Of a DNA stretch of 64,000 nt, positions 53,030 to 64,000 are shown in pieces; the first letter of the stretch is position 1, and every line of letters begins with the position of its first letter. The position numbers and the translations under genes are program-made. The notes under the pieces are model-generated. The model did not search any database, had not been told where the DNA came from, and worked only from the letters and a program-made list of their open reading frames with translations. Source of the stretch: Madurella fahalii (Eukaryota > Ascomycota > Sordariomycetes > Sordariales); contig CM056875.1 of the NCBI GenBank assembly GCA_029876055.1, forward strand, positions 5,543,001-5,607,000, given 5' to 3'.

Positions 53030-56000
53030 TCATCCTCCTCCTTCTCCCCCTTCCCCACTAGCCCCTCGCATCAACGTCTCGGCCTCCCTCGCGCGCATCC
53101 TCTCCTCTTGCATTTGCAGGCTCCCCAACCCTCGCGCTTCCTCTTCTTCCTCCTCCTCCTCTTCCTCGTCGCTCCGCAGCACATCTTCGTCCTCTTCAGC
53201 CGCCAACGCCGCACCTCCCGCGTTCCCTTCCTCCCCGCCCACCGGCCGCCTCTTCTTCTCAAAGTCCTGCTTATGCGCCTCGGCCATGGCCTGCCGAATC
53301 GACTTCTTGCCCGACGTGTCCGAGCGCCGAAGCCTGAACGAGCCGAGCCTGCTAACCCCGACGTGACCTTCCTCCACGGCGGTGGTGGTGGCAACGGCTG
53401 CTGCTGCTGCCGCTGCTGCTGCCGCTGCCGCTGCCCCCGTCCCTGTCGTGCCAGGGGAAGCCGTCAGGTGGGTCGCCTCGCTCCTCGGCGTCGGGAGTGG
53501 GATTCTCAACGAGCCAGAACGGGGAGGAGGCGGCGGCGGCGGTGTTGTTGCTCCTGCAGCTGCTGCAGCCGCTTCGGCGGCTGACCCTGTCCCTGACCTC
53601 GGAGGGGACGGGTGGATAACAGCCACCTCGGGGGCGGCCCCCCCGGCAGCGGCAGCGGCAGTAGCTGTCACTGCCGCGGTCGCTGCCGCGGCCGCTTCCA
53701 AGCTCGGCCGCTCGATGAGTTGCTCCAGCATATACGGCAGGGGCGTGTCCCGCGCGGCCTTGTACTGCGCGACGTTGGCGCAGTGCTCGTTCTCGACGCG
53801 CAACAGGGTCCACAAGCCCCTGCGCACAACCTCGGAAAAGGAGATCATGAACGATATGATGGTGCTGTGCTCCGTGTCGTGGGTGAAGATGGCGTAAAAG
53901 ATCCACGAGAAACGCAGGATCGGGTCGACGACCATAATGGCGTAGTAGATCCACAGCGGCCGGATCGCCGTGATGTCGCGGAGGAAGCGCTGGCGGGTGT
54001 TGGCTTGGAGGAGGGAAAAGTCCATGAAGAGATCCCATATTGCTGGGTAGTAGGTAAAAGGGCTCCTGTCAATCACAAGCTTCAGGTTGGCAGAGGGGAA
54101 GAAGGAGACTCACAGCAGTACACCGCGTTGATGGTAGCAAACGCAATGAAGAAGCTCAGGTTGGTCTCGTCGTCATCGATGCGGTAGAGACTCAGGCAAA
54201 TCGCCGTCAGGATCGTCATGGTGTACTTCCCGCAGTTAATTAGGTGCGGAAACACATTCTTGGTGTCGCGATAACGCCTGATGCACTGGAGGGCACGCCA
54301 TATCGGCGGAAGGGCGCCAAAGAAGCCCATAAGGCGCGACTTCGACGAGTTGCACTCCTCGGGGTCGTCCCAAGAGTTTGCATAAATACAGAAGAAGAGC
54401 TCGACGTTCTGAAATGTAGGTTAGCAATGGGACGTGCCCGCCAATGAATAAGAAAGAATAAAAGGGGACGGGGGAAGGTCGAGTAGTGACGTACACAGGT
54501 CGCGTATGTCAGGGAGCACCAGATGTCGCCCAGAAAGAAATCCCGGAACTCTACTGGGTATAAGCCTGATAAGAGAAGCCGATACTGTGCAGGTGGTTAG
54601 CCACGGCAGCAAAGCAAAACCTTGTGATTGGGGCAGGACGCGCGTACATGCGAGTACAGAAACCACCTTCTGGCCTTGTGGTGCAGCACCGGCGCTGGGA
54701 AAAATAGGATGCCCAGCGTTATGCAGACCAGGATAACGGGGTAGTAAAGATACATTGAATCCCAGTCGCCAACCCTCGAGAAGTTGAGCCACAGGAAGAC
54801 GCCAAACAAGGCAAAGAAGAAACTCGGAAACTCGGCGAGCTGTTTCCAGTCCAGAAAATTCCTCGAGTCGAGCTCGAAAATGAAGGGATAGTTGACCTTG
54901 TTCTTCGCCCACACGCGGCAATCCAGCGTGAAAAGGGCGAAGAGGAGGAGCACCAGGAAGTACCCTCCGTACAGCTGCATCAGGTAGCTCGCTTGTTCCC
55001 CCAAGTCATCGTCCTCCCCAAAGATCATCTCGCCGCCGGAAATGAGCCCCTGAACCGCGAAGACGAAGCCGACTCCGATCAGCAGTCCGCTACGGAACGC
55101 ACTGTCGGACGAGTCCCCCGGGCGCTTCTGCAGATTTCGAAGCTTCCCGGCCGCGATCTTGTGGTTTCCTCGCTCAAAATACCTAGCGTACAGATCCTCG
55201 ACGGTACGAATGTGCCCGTCGAGAACGTCGCTGTTGACGAACCACGACTTGTTCACCTTCTCGTTCATGTATCGATACGGGGGACGGGCATTCACCGCCT
55301 TGTCGTACTTCTTATTAAGCTTGCGGAAGGCGGTACGGTTCAGCAGAGCGTACGACTTGAGCAACTCGAGGCTGCGGTAAAACTCCTGCAGGGCGAGCTT
55401 GAGCTTCCGCTTCGCAGTCCGGTACGGAACGTCGTCGCCGGCGGGTCGCCGCACGTAGTCACGCCCGCCGTCCGCGGCCTGGCCGGCCATGAGCGGTGTC
55501 CGCGTCATCTTCTGCAGGGCTTTCGAGTTGGGCCCGGGCTTCAGAAACCTATCCTTGATCGGGCTCATCCAATCACGGCTGCCATCGTTAACCTGCTCGC
55601 CAGCGCTGTCTTCGCCCCGGCTGTTGTTGCGCCCTAGCTCACGTTTCCTCTTAGCCTCGGCGATTTCGGCGGTACGTCGGTTACGCATCTCGTGCAGCTG
55701 CGCACGCAGGGCAGTAAGACGCTCGGTCGCCTGGTCTTCCTTCACCTTGTAGAAGGTCTCAATCTTGTCCAGCTCGCTGTCGAGAAAGGCAAAGAATTCA
55801 CGTTCGGCGGTGCGAACGTAATCCAGATTCTGCATGCCAACCTCGACCTTGCTTGTCTGGCGGCTCAAGTTGGACCCCGTAGAAAAGAACCGCGACGCAC
55901 GTGGTCGAGGTGTTGAGGCCGAAGCGCTTGTAGGAGGGTTAAGTGAGGCGGGAGACCGGATATCGGTGGGCGTCGTCGCCGTTCTTGAAGGGTTGCCTCG

Positions 56001-56724
56001 GCTCCCATGGCGATTCACATGAGGGGACGGCGGCGCGAGATGCTCACTGGTCCTTGACGGGATCTTCATAGCCGGGGCTGGAAGTTCGAAGTCGGCCTTA
56101 TCGCTGGCACGAGACGGCGGGGCCCCGAAGCTGCCATACTGGATGCCACTGCCAGGCGACCGGGCCAACCCCGACCGCTCGTTCCCCAGATCAGCACTTC
56201 TTGGCTGCTTGGCCGTCCCGGCCCCGTGCGGTAGTGCGTCGGGGTCTTCGGTGACACCTGCCAGAGGGTCGTTGATCTGCCGGGGCGGCGTGAAGGTGTG
56301 ACCGATACCGAAAAAAGCGGCGGGCGTCGTGTATGCGTGCTGCGGGCCATCAGTGCGTCGCGCCAATGTCGGCGTAAACGTCGGTGTGCCGAGCGCGCGG
56401 CTGATGGCGCGAGACACGGCCTTGACGTGCTTCTTGCCCGCCTTGTAATTGAGATATTTGGCGCGCCATTCTGCGTGTCGTGCAATGTTAGTCAAGACTC
56501 GCGGGCCGGTGACGATCACCCGATAATTGGTTTCTCGCCAATACCGGGGGATTGCCCAATCGCAGCAAGGGACCCCTCGCGAACATGTAGTGGGCGTCTC
56601 GGCCGAATGGGCAGTTAATAAAACACATACCTGGGACAGCGTCTTGGTCAAGCTCTTTGGCAAACCTTGGCAGCTCTTGTTAGTTCCAAATTGCGGCCGT
56701 GTCATGGCTGATTTCTTACTTCAT
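53030..56724 (-). CDS. SPX-EXS phosphate transporter (SYG1/XPR1 family)
   Basis: Six coding exons: 56720-56724, 56631-56665, 54648-56470, 54495-54584, 54114-54408 and 53030-54042. Five introns of 54-160 nt all keep frame and give 1086 residues. The first coding exon is only 5 nt (ATGAA) yet restores the SPX start M-K-F-A-K-E-L. The split SPX domain has the inositol-pyrophosphate-binding lysines (Y-K-A-G-K-K near the start, F-R-K-L-N-K-K-Y-D-K later). A Ser/Pro-rich linker separates its halves. Several membrane helices follow (G-L-L-I-G-V-G-F-V-F-A-V and others), then the EXS domain with P-V-E-F-R-D-F-F-L-G-D, L-P-x-I-W-R-A-L-Q-C-I-R-R-Y and L-R-F-S-W. The tail is Ala- and Glu-rich. The family exports or senses phosphate (XPR1) and links to G-protein signalling in yeast (Syg1). 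Assignment is firm; transport itself is inferred. Confidence 0.95.
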
Positions 56725-59545
56725 GACGTCAAGCCTGGCATTGCGTGAGAGGAGGGGATGGCGATCAACTGTCGGGACTGAGGAGCGGGCACGGCGACTT
56801 CCGCATCTCTGGCGACGGTGATTGTCGATAAGAGTTCAGTTGGTCGGCGGCTCCACAATTCGCAGTGATTCATCTCCTTTTGCAGGCGGCCGGAGGAAGG
56901 AGAGGGCTGCAAGAGAGCCAATTTTCGCGGATTGGTCAGTGATCAAGCATTCCCAGCTTTTATCCGACCTTTTTTTTTTTTTCCTTCAGGCGGTCTCGGC
57001 GGCAGACAGGACAATGCAATTATGTACCTGACAGGCGGGAGCACCGACTGATCAGAACCAGGGCAGCGGTTTCGACCCACAGTGGGCTAGCCGAGCCTGG
57101 TTAGCGCACAAGGGAAGGATCCCTGTTTGCTATTTTTGCGGTTGTCATCGTCATCCCAAAGGCTTGGGCTGCCCAATGGAATATATATATCCTCTTGCGA
57201 CGAGTTGCCCAGCCGGACATGAGCACAGCTGGGGCAGCACGATGTTGCCGAACTCTTTGCGTCGCTGTGCACAGGAACGAACATCGGGAGCTGAATCGGG
57301 CCGTGCGAACCAGTAAGTGGTCGACACGACCAGCCGACCCCGATCAAGCGCGGTGCGGGCTAAAGCATGTCTCAGCCGAGGTGTTTGAAATATCTGGCTG
57401 GTCGCTTGGGGGGGCATTCTGGGCCTTTAACAGGCATTCCCGTTCCCTCCGGCAACAGAGCCGGTTGTTCATAACCATCAGCAGCGGTCACGCCTCGAGA
57501 GTGCTTGATTCCTTTGCCTGCGACAACACCCAAGTGCCGACAGACTTGGCGCCGGACTTGGCCAAAGGGCAGTCGTTCCCAAGAGACCGAGGCATGATCT
57601 TGAGCTGCAGCACTGGGATACGCTATGTAGGGACGTGTCGCGACATTGCCGCCGCGTCCAGTGCCACCTGAGCGAATGGAAGACGGCGCCCGACACACGA
57701 GGGATACTCCGCCGGTCCTGCTCCGATCCGGGATACTCCCGGCTCAGTGGTCGGTGATCGGATTGATGCGGCCAAGCCGAAAGCGGAAAGACCCCCGCAC
57801 GCCCCCGCAAGGCCGTCGCTTGCATGCACCGCAGCCGAGGCTGGAAAGAGCTCTGGTTGGCTAACGCCCACAGAACCCTCTCGCTCCCGCGCTCATCTCG
57901 TCGATGCAGCGCCTGGCACCGCCAGTCATTCAAAGCCCCGCAACGTTACAGGCGGCGTCTATTAAATCCAGTATGGTGGCGGAGTGGCGGAGTCCTCCTC
58001 GCTGAAAAGCTTTTTGTGTCTCACACAAGAGCGAAGACGGAGCGAATTTGGAAGCCCCCTGCCATAAGCTTATTTAAGGTACTTGTGTCACGTTCGCCGG
58101 AGAAGGGCATGCATGTCAGGTGGGCACGACATAACTGACCCACGGGGCGCTTGGGCCAAATGCATAACTCGCTCCCCGACCAACCAACAAGCTGATGTTG
58201 GGTACCAGGCTTCTCTGGCCCCCCGCTGGCCGCTCACAAGGTAATCCACGCACCGGGCCGGGCGGCAAGAACGAGCCGCGGTTTGTCCAGAAGATTCGGC
58301 CACGGTGGGCGGACGAGTGTGGCCGTGATGAAGTGGCTGTCTCGCATCCCGCTGATGTTTGTTGGTTTCGCCGGGTCCGATGGTGTTTGGATCGCGTCTG
58401 TGCCTCTGGGCGTTGTTTCGAGAGGTGCCGTAAATACCGTGTAGTCTTTGATTTGTGGCGGATTGTTTGTGAAGGATGCGGTGCTCAACCATGATCGGTT
58501 TAGATAATCAAGGGATTCGGCTGATATTTCAATTGCTTTCGTCTAAATCAACCCCACCAATCCACCCCCACTCATCGAGCACTAATTGAGCTAGGGCGGG
58601 GAGGGCGAACCGGCAGGTTCGCTCCGTTCTCATCCGATCGCGACGGAGACACTTCTGCTTGATTCTTTGTGCAATCGGCAAACACGAAAGTATTAGTAAA
58701 GTTCTGGTTCATTGTTTCGTTCCGGAGGTGAGTGCCTGGCATCATCCTCGCCTCTTCGCTCCTCGGCTGGCTAGAGCAGCTGGAGACAAAAGCCCGCTCT
58801 TGGCTCTCGGCACCCCGTCCCACAACAAGGGGTTGCAGTACATTGCAATCTCCTCTGGCGCCGGCTGGATATTTGCAGACCACGCCGTGGCGCCGTCGGA
58901 TACTGGGGAGTAAATCAGTGAACAGAGCTGCGGAGGAGCAAAATGGCACTCGCTGGGCGGTTTACTGTGTACGTGTAGATGGCCACGCGCAAGGCCAACC
59001 CAGGAACAGAACCTGAGTTGGGCTGTCAGGCGGCCCTTGCTCACTGTGGTGCCGGCGCTCGGATCATCTCCACAGCATAACATCATCGGGCAAGGGCCTT
59101 CAGCAGGGCATGCAACGTGGGAGCGCCAAGTTTGGCCGAACTCCCCCCTGGTGCGGCTTTCACTTTCTGACCTTTTTGAGTCGCGTCCCGCCGCCTCCTT
59201 GCACGCACAGCTCGCTCCAACCGAACACCATCCTCAGGACGTGAGCTGTTTTGCCGGAGCAGCATCAAAATTGCCAGGACTGCCTGCATTCCTCTGCGTC
59301 GCTCTACGGGCCGGCCGCTGCGCTAAACAGTCGCGTCGGTCGTCTGCCACAACTCAATCGCTGCTAGCGTCGGTTGGGGTTGCTCTGTCCTCCTCAACAA
59401 AACCCACCAGCTGCACTCCCAGTTAGGTGTTCCAACCAGCGCCGATCGCACGGCTTGTTTCGCCAACACGACCACCTTTGCCGGAAGCGCTCGCAAAATC
59501 GGTCTCGACTCATTCCGCCTTCCGCCTTCGCCTTGCGTCTCGGTC
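56725..59545. other. Long gene-free region between divergent genes
   Basis: About 2.8 kb between the SPX-EXS gene (minus) and the next plus-strand gene. No open frame here has similarity, length or intron pattern that I would support. It includes a T-run near 56970-56985 and an ATATATAT patch near 57181-57190 that may belong to promoters. Confidence 0.55.
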
Positions 59546-60694
59546 ATGTCCCGCCCGTGGCCGGCCGAGATGGATCCCCAATGGGCGCGCCAACGACAGG
59601 CCCCATTGGACCCTGCAAGCCATGCGGCCTATACGCATAGCCGCACGCGGACAACGTCTTCAAATACCTTTCCCGCTCCCATGCAGGCACCCGTTCCCTC
59701 CCACAGCTACCAACCGCAGATGCATCTTGTCCAACCTCAAGGGAACCACCAGCGCCGCTCGCCCAGCGTCAACACGTTCAGCACCGTCTCGAGCGGGGGG
59801 ATGGCGCCCCCCCCGGCGTACAGGACGTCGCCCACGATAGATATCAGGAGGTCCACGTCTAGCCGGTCAGGCGATGCTCCTGGCTCGCCGCAGTCCTCTG
59901 GCTACGTCGCGCTCCTCAGGAAACAAAAGGCCACCGTGTGGTGCGACCGCGCGCAATACGAGGACCCCAGGCTGCTCGCGCAACAGCGGGCGGCCAAGAT
60001 GCGGGCGAACCGCGAGATTGTGGGATCGGGCAGCGGCCTGGGTCTGGGACCCAATGTTGGTACCGGGCGAACTTCTACCGGGCTTAGCTCTACAGGTACG
60101 AGAGTGGCTGCTAAAATCCGCCACCACGGCAAAAACACCGTGGTCGACTATTCTCCAGGCAACAATTTCAACGGTGTAGGCGGTGTCCCTCTTCGGCTTA
60201 GCGCGACCGAGGTAGAAGGGGAGGAGAGCGACGACGACGATGCTGTCACGCAGAGGATGCACCATCGTCGGACAGGCAGTTCTGGACGGAACAGCATCGC
60301 CAGCGGCAGGAGAGCGATGCCGTATCGCTCGTCCGGAGGTCTCGGGCCAGCGAATTCGCAGGGTGGGGCCGCGAAGTGGAGCCCAGGCGACACGCCAGAG
60401 CGGAGAGGTTCTCTGGCCGAGGACATGAAGCAGGGCGAGCCGGCACTCGCCGGAGATGACTCGGCCAGCGGGAAAGCAAGGAGCTTTGGCAGTGGTAGCA
60501 GCGGGGAGCGGCTGGACAACGTCCCGGACCTCACTGTCAGCGGGCCGCACCTTGCGAATAATAGCCTGAAGCACGCCACGGTCACGCGCGAGAAGAGCGT
60601 CAAGAGCGCCGACGAGCTTAGACGGCGGGGAAGTGTGGACGAGCGGACGATGACGCTGGGCGCGAGCCGACTGTACATTGCGAACCCGGACTAA
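59546..60694 (+). CDS. Unknown disordered protein with a conserved-looking central block
   Basis: Intronless frame of 382 residues; the ATG at 59570 (M-D-P-Q-W-A-R-Q) is an equally good start. The protein is Ser/Gly/Arg-rich and mostly disordered. The ordered-looking block, at about residues 115-160, has S-S-G-Y-V-A-L-L-R-K-Q-K-A, T-V-W-C-D-R-A-Q-Y-E-D-P-R and Q-Q-R-A-A-K-M-R-A-N-R-E, a likely helix-strand-helix interaction module. An acidic patch (E-E-S-D-D-D-D) and an R-R-x-S-rich tail suggest phosphorylation. No membrane segment or signal. I do not recognise a named family, though the central block looks like selected coding sequence rather than chance. Confidence 0.7.
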   Translation: MSRPWPAEMDPQWARQRQAPLDPASHAAYTHSRTRTTSSNTFPAPMQAPVPSHSYQPQMHLVQPQGNHQRRSPSVNTFSTVSSGGMAPPPAYRTSPTIDIRRSTSSRSGDAPGSPQSSGYVALLRKQKATVWCDRAQYEDPRLLAQQRAAKMRANREIVGSGSGLGLGPNVGTGRTSTGLSSTGTRVAAKIRHHGKNTVVDYSPGNNFNGVGGVPLRLSATEVEGEESDDDDAVTQRMHHRRTGSSGRNSIASGRRAMPYRSSGGLGPANSQGGAAKWSPGDTPERRGSLAEDMKQGEPALAGDDSASGKARSFGSGSSGERLDNVPDLTVSGPHLANNSLKHATVTREKSVKSADELRRRGSVDERTMTLGASRLYIANPD

Positions 60695-62162
60695 GGATGG
60701 AAGGGTGTTTCCGGTAGCAAACGGCATAGGGGACAGGATCCCAAACTCCGCTGCCGATTGTATTGGCTTCCTTTTGAGCCTCATCTACTATCCTACCGCT
60801 TTCGACGCATACCATACCCATTTGAGCCCGCATACGCTAGCGCTGGGGACCTATCTTGCTGAGGTCATGTTTAGCGCCGTTCATCAATCTCGGTCACTTC
60901 CGACGTCAAATCTCGTGGATCACGTTCGTTCTTGTTCTCTGGCCACTCGCTGCTCCCAAGCACGTGGTTCGCACCTAATAATACTCCCCCGGATGGAAGC
61001 AAGATGTGGTGATTGGCAGTGTCGGAGCGCGTTCGAAACCGGGAGTGAAAAACACGGAAGGGCTCGTGAGCAGGACAGGGTAATTTGAATCCAAGATACC
61101 AATATCACTGCCACCTGGCGGGTTACTGTTGCGTGAATCCCTAGTGCCTCAGGTCGCTCGGTCTCGCAAGTCCGGTTTGGAAACCCCCTCGAATTGTTCA
61201 AGGAATGAATGACGACAGCAAGAGAGATTTGATGCGTTCTGTTTCTTGGAAGCATCAGGACGTGATCTGAGAAACCTTGGAAGCTTCGTGGCACTTGGCG
61301 GGATTCTTGCGGGGCTGCTTCCTTGGAAGTTGATCCTATAAGAGTGGCCGTTATAGTGCAACGCTGAGGCCGTCATCGTTTCCTGCGGCAGTTACATCGC
61401 GACGGCTCGATAGCTCGACAGCCTTGCATTAGTGTGTCTGGCACGGACATGCTATAGTAAGCCGTGTTAATAAGCGATTTAGTTGCGACGTCTTGCCCGA
61501 TCCGATGCCTCGGGGGTCTGCACAGTGCGGTAAAAGAAACAGCAGCCTGCGGCTCTTGTACGCCAGGACTGTACCGCTTTGAATTACAGAGTACATAACG
61601 CGGCCAAACTTGTCTTCGCTATGCTTATAAAACCATGGAAGTCACTGGCCAAGGTGTTCAACATCTAATAAGTGGCGGATACCCATCATCCGTCGCTAGA
61701 TGCTCGGGCAGGGCTGACCTGGAAGGGAGAGGTGGGCGTGTTTCTCGATTTGGGATCCAGGGGTCCACGTCGGTAGCATGTCATTTGCCAATAATTACCC
61801 AGGCCCAGCCACAGTAGCGCCACAGTAACGCCACAGAAGGGAGCTAAGTAATGACGCGTAACGCGCACGGTTTAATAAGGACTCGCGACCGAGACGCGCT
61901 TCCCCAAGCGAACAGCAGCCCAGGTTCACCAATTACTATACTTGCCTCGACCCCCGTCAAACCAGAAGCAACTCCACCTCCAACCACTCAACCACTCAAC
62001 TGCCACGCGATGTCCAATTGAACCAATCCAGCCATCTTCAACCTTACTGAGCAGGGCCGGTCGATTACGGCGATCTCATAATTTCTGTCGTTCTCGCCTG
62101 CCCCTCATTGTTAGATTTGTCGCATTTTGCCTGCTTGTCGACGTGCGAGGGTTGCTTACCCG
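60695..62162. other. Intergenic region
   Basis: About 1.5 kb between two plus-strand genes with no supportable coding sequence. The right part, rich in CAACCACTC-like pyrimidine and A/C stretches (61960-62040), is probably the leader of the CAF-1 gene. Confidence 0.55.
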
Positions 62163-64000
62163 ATGCCTCTTCTCACAATGTCTGCTAACGTTGAGGAGCG
62201 GGATCCGACTTCCCGGAAGAGATCTCACGAGGATTTTTCAAAGCAAGAGGAGAGTGATTCTGTAAACTTCCATTCGTTGAGCGACAGTAAGTAACAACCC
62301 GGGATGGCTTCTGCGCCTGCCGCCACACTTTGGCGCTCAACTGACCGTCACGCGTGCAGAGGAAAACGACATTCCATTTGCGTCCGCTAAGGCTCCCGCT
62401 TCTTCTCCCGCATCTTCTCCCGCAAAGAGCAGTCCCGGCCTGACCGAGTCAGGAAGCAGCCCACTTGATAGGAACTCGCTTTCTCCTAACCCGACCCCCG
62501 GCCGGGTCGCGAATGTGCCACCAGCCACCACGTCACCTCTCCCAAAATCAGCAGCCATGGCCAAGGATGCAGCGCAGACGGCGACCGGCGAGCCGCTAAA
62601 GAAGAAGAGATTGACCCCCGAAGAGAGGAAAGCAAAGGTTGAAGCCGACGAAGCTCGCAAGAAGGAGCGGGAGGCCGAACGTGAGAAGAAACGGCGTGAG
62701 AAAGAAGAGGCGGAGAAACAGAAGGCCGAACAGAAGGCTGCCAAGGCCGCCGATAAGGAGAGGAAGAAGCGCGAGAAAGAGGAAGAAGAGGCCAAAAAGG
62801 CACGCAGCCAAATGAAGCTCACCAGCATGTTCAAGACGGCGCCGGTTACACCCAAGAAGGAGACTCCATCGCTGAAAACGTTGAACGGCGACGAAGCAAC
62901 TGCAGCAGGTGCTTCTACGGATGCTGCACCGAAGGAGACGTCACTCTACGAGCAGATGTTCAAGCCGTTCTTCGTCAAGGAGCACGTCCGACTTGCTAAG
63001 AATCTTTTCGAGATGGACGAGGAGACGAGGGCGGCCAAGACCAAGATCCTAGACGAGTATGTGGAAGGCAAGCGGGGTGAAGCGCCGCTCCGCTTCAGCC
63101 CCTTAGATACCCTTCAGATCCCATACTCAGGCCGTCGTGGCCGCGTCTATCCGAGCGTCCGGAAGATCATGGCCGAGTTCCACGGCGTCACATCAAACAC
63201 ACCTATCGACCTCACCACAGAGTCACAGAACGCGCAGATCCTTCATACTAGGGAGGCTCTGAGGTTGGTGCCAGTGAAATCGATCAAGTTCAGGGAAGAT
63301 GTGAGACCGCCCTATATCGGCACCATCAGTGGCCTGCCGCCCGGCGTGACAAGCCTGCGGAAGCTCGCCAGGAAACCCACGTCCCGGGATCTCCTTCCCC
63401 TCAACTACGACTATGACTCGGAGGCCGAGTGGCAGGAAGAGGATGGCGAAGACGTGGATGACCTAGACGACGAGGAGGACGAGGCAGACAACGACGAGGA
63501 CATGGCGGACTTCCTGGATGACTCTGAGGATGTTGGTCCTGCGCGGATGGTGTTCTCTGGCGGCATGGAGCCCGAGAGCAGTGGACTCTGTTGGGAGAGC
63601 CGCAACCGGTTCAACACACAGCCAAAGATGTTCAAGTACCGGATGGAGTACATCCTCGGTAAGCCCACGAAGTGAGCATCGCCGGGGGGCTTGATCGCTA
63701 ATAGCATCTGCAGAATCGCTCGAGCACCATCACAGCATCGATCCCTTTTCTACAGCCTATTGGGAGGCGCCGAAACCGAAGACGGCCGCAGAAAGTGAGA
63801 AATCGAGCGCGTCCACGTCCGCCGCTGCAGGTCACGGTCCTACCTCGTCGAAATCTATCCAGGATGCGCGTGGTAACAAGACGGCGCCATCCACTACACC
63901 GTCAGACGCGTTCCAGGCTCTCAACCCGGGAAGCGGAGGAGGCGGGGGCGTGAAGAAGTCGCAGCAGCCGTTGCCACCCGATTTACAGGAGGCGCTGAAG
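62163..64000 (+). CDS. Chromatin assembly factor 1 large subunit (CAF-1 p150 / Cac1 / Rlf2), truncated by the window edge
   Basis: Exons 62163-62286, 62360-63658 and 63714 to beyond 64000, with introns of 73 nt (GTAAGT...GCAG) and 55 nt (GTAAGC...GCAG). A second in-frame ATG at 62178 is an equally good start. The protein has an N-terminal Ser/Pro region, then a Lys/Glu/Arg-rich KER coiled coil (about residues 135-215) and a PIP-like motif (Q-M-K-L-T-S-M-F). The globular region with F-F-V-K-E-H and F-R-E-D-V-R-P-P-Y-I-G-T follows, then the acidic ED segment (E-E-D-G-E-D-V-D-D-L-D-D-E-E-D and D-M-A-D-F-L-D-D). CAF-1 deposits H3-H4 behind replication forks via PCNA. The C-terminus, including the winged-helix domain, lies beyond the edge. 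Confidence 0.93.

Noticed and set aside
1..64000. Biosynthetic gene cluster or prophage-like island
   Set aside because: No polyketide synthase, NRPS, terpene synthase, integrase or transposase signatures were seen on either strand.

Overview
This window is nuclear DNA of a filamentous ascomycete, most likely a sordariomycete of the Chaetomium/Thermothelomyces type (inference). The genes are split by short introns of about 49-160 nt, with one of 333 nt. Donors are GTRNGT-like, branch sites are CTAAC/CTGAC-like, and acceptors mostly follow a pyrimidine. The proteins are GC-rich with long Pro/Ser/Ala/Gly tracts. The gene set is ordinary fungal housekeeping (GT15 mannosyltransferase, Sm D3, Ubc7, CAF-1, SPX-EXS transporter, GCP5, YJU2), and two loci carry in-frame TAG codons of the kind left by repeat-induced point mutation (RIP).

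Layout. 1-8261 has no recognisable gene and leads into a Zn2Cys6 transcription factor (8262-about 10910). Its DNA-binding half is intact, but its C-terminal regulatory half carries nonsense codons and frameshifts. Next come a WDR83/MORG1-like WD40 protein (12594-14123, +), a KRE2/MNT1-family mannosyltransferase (14501-15843, -), a GCP5-like gamma-tubulin complex subunit (16568-19314, +) and the splicing factor YJU2 (19705-20939, +, with an apparent 1-nt frameshift). 20940-24871 is gene-poor apart from one small putative protein. 24872-32441 holds three minus-strand genes: a cytosolic GH18 hydrolase (also with a 1-nt frameshift), a single-pass membrane protein of unknown role, and a secreted DUF1996 protein. 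32442-38203 is a decayed accessory stretch: a frameshifted GNAT acetyltransferase and a TPR-like pseudogene with five in-frame TAG codons.

38204-64000 is dense and well preserved: an auxilin-like clathrin-uncoating cofactor, UBC7, a fungal mitochondrial protein divergent from UBC7, Sm D3, an unknown protein with a WW-like motif, a PAF-acetylhydrolase-type lipase, an M18 vacuolar aminopeptidase, an SPX-EXS (SYG1/XPR1) phosphate transporter, an unknown disordered protein, and the large subunit of CAF-1, which runs off the right edge.

The genes are not an operon or a biosynthetic cluster. Functional themes recur only loosely: splicing (YJU2, Sm D3, WDR83-like), the secretory and vacuolar system (mannosyltransferase, auxilin, Ubc7, aminopeptidase) and chromatin or microtubule organisation (CAF-1, GCP5). 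I saw no convincing tRNA, rRNA, CRISPR array, intact transposon or virus. The most noteworthy signals are the TAG-only decay of two loci, two 1-nt frameshifts at C6/G6 runs in otherwise intact genes, and telomere-like telobox motifs in the YJU2 promoter.
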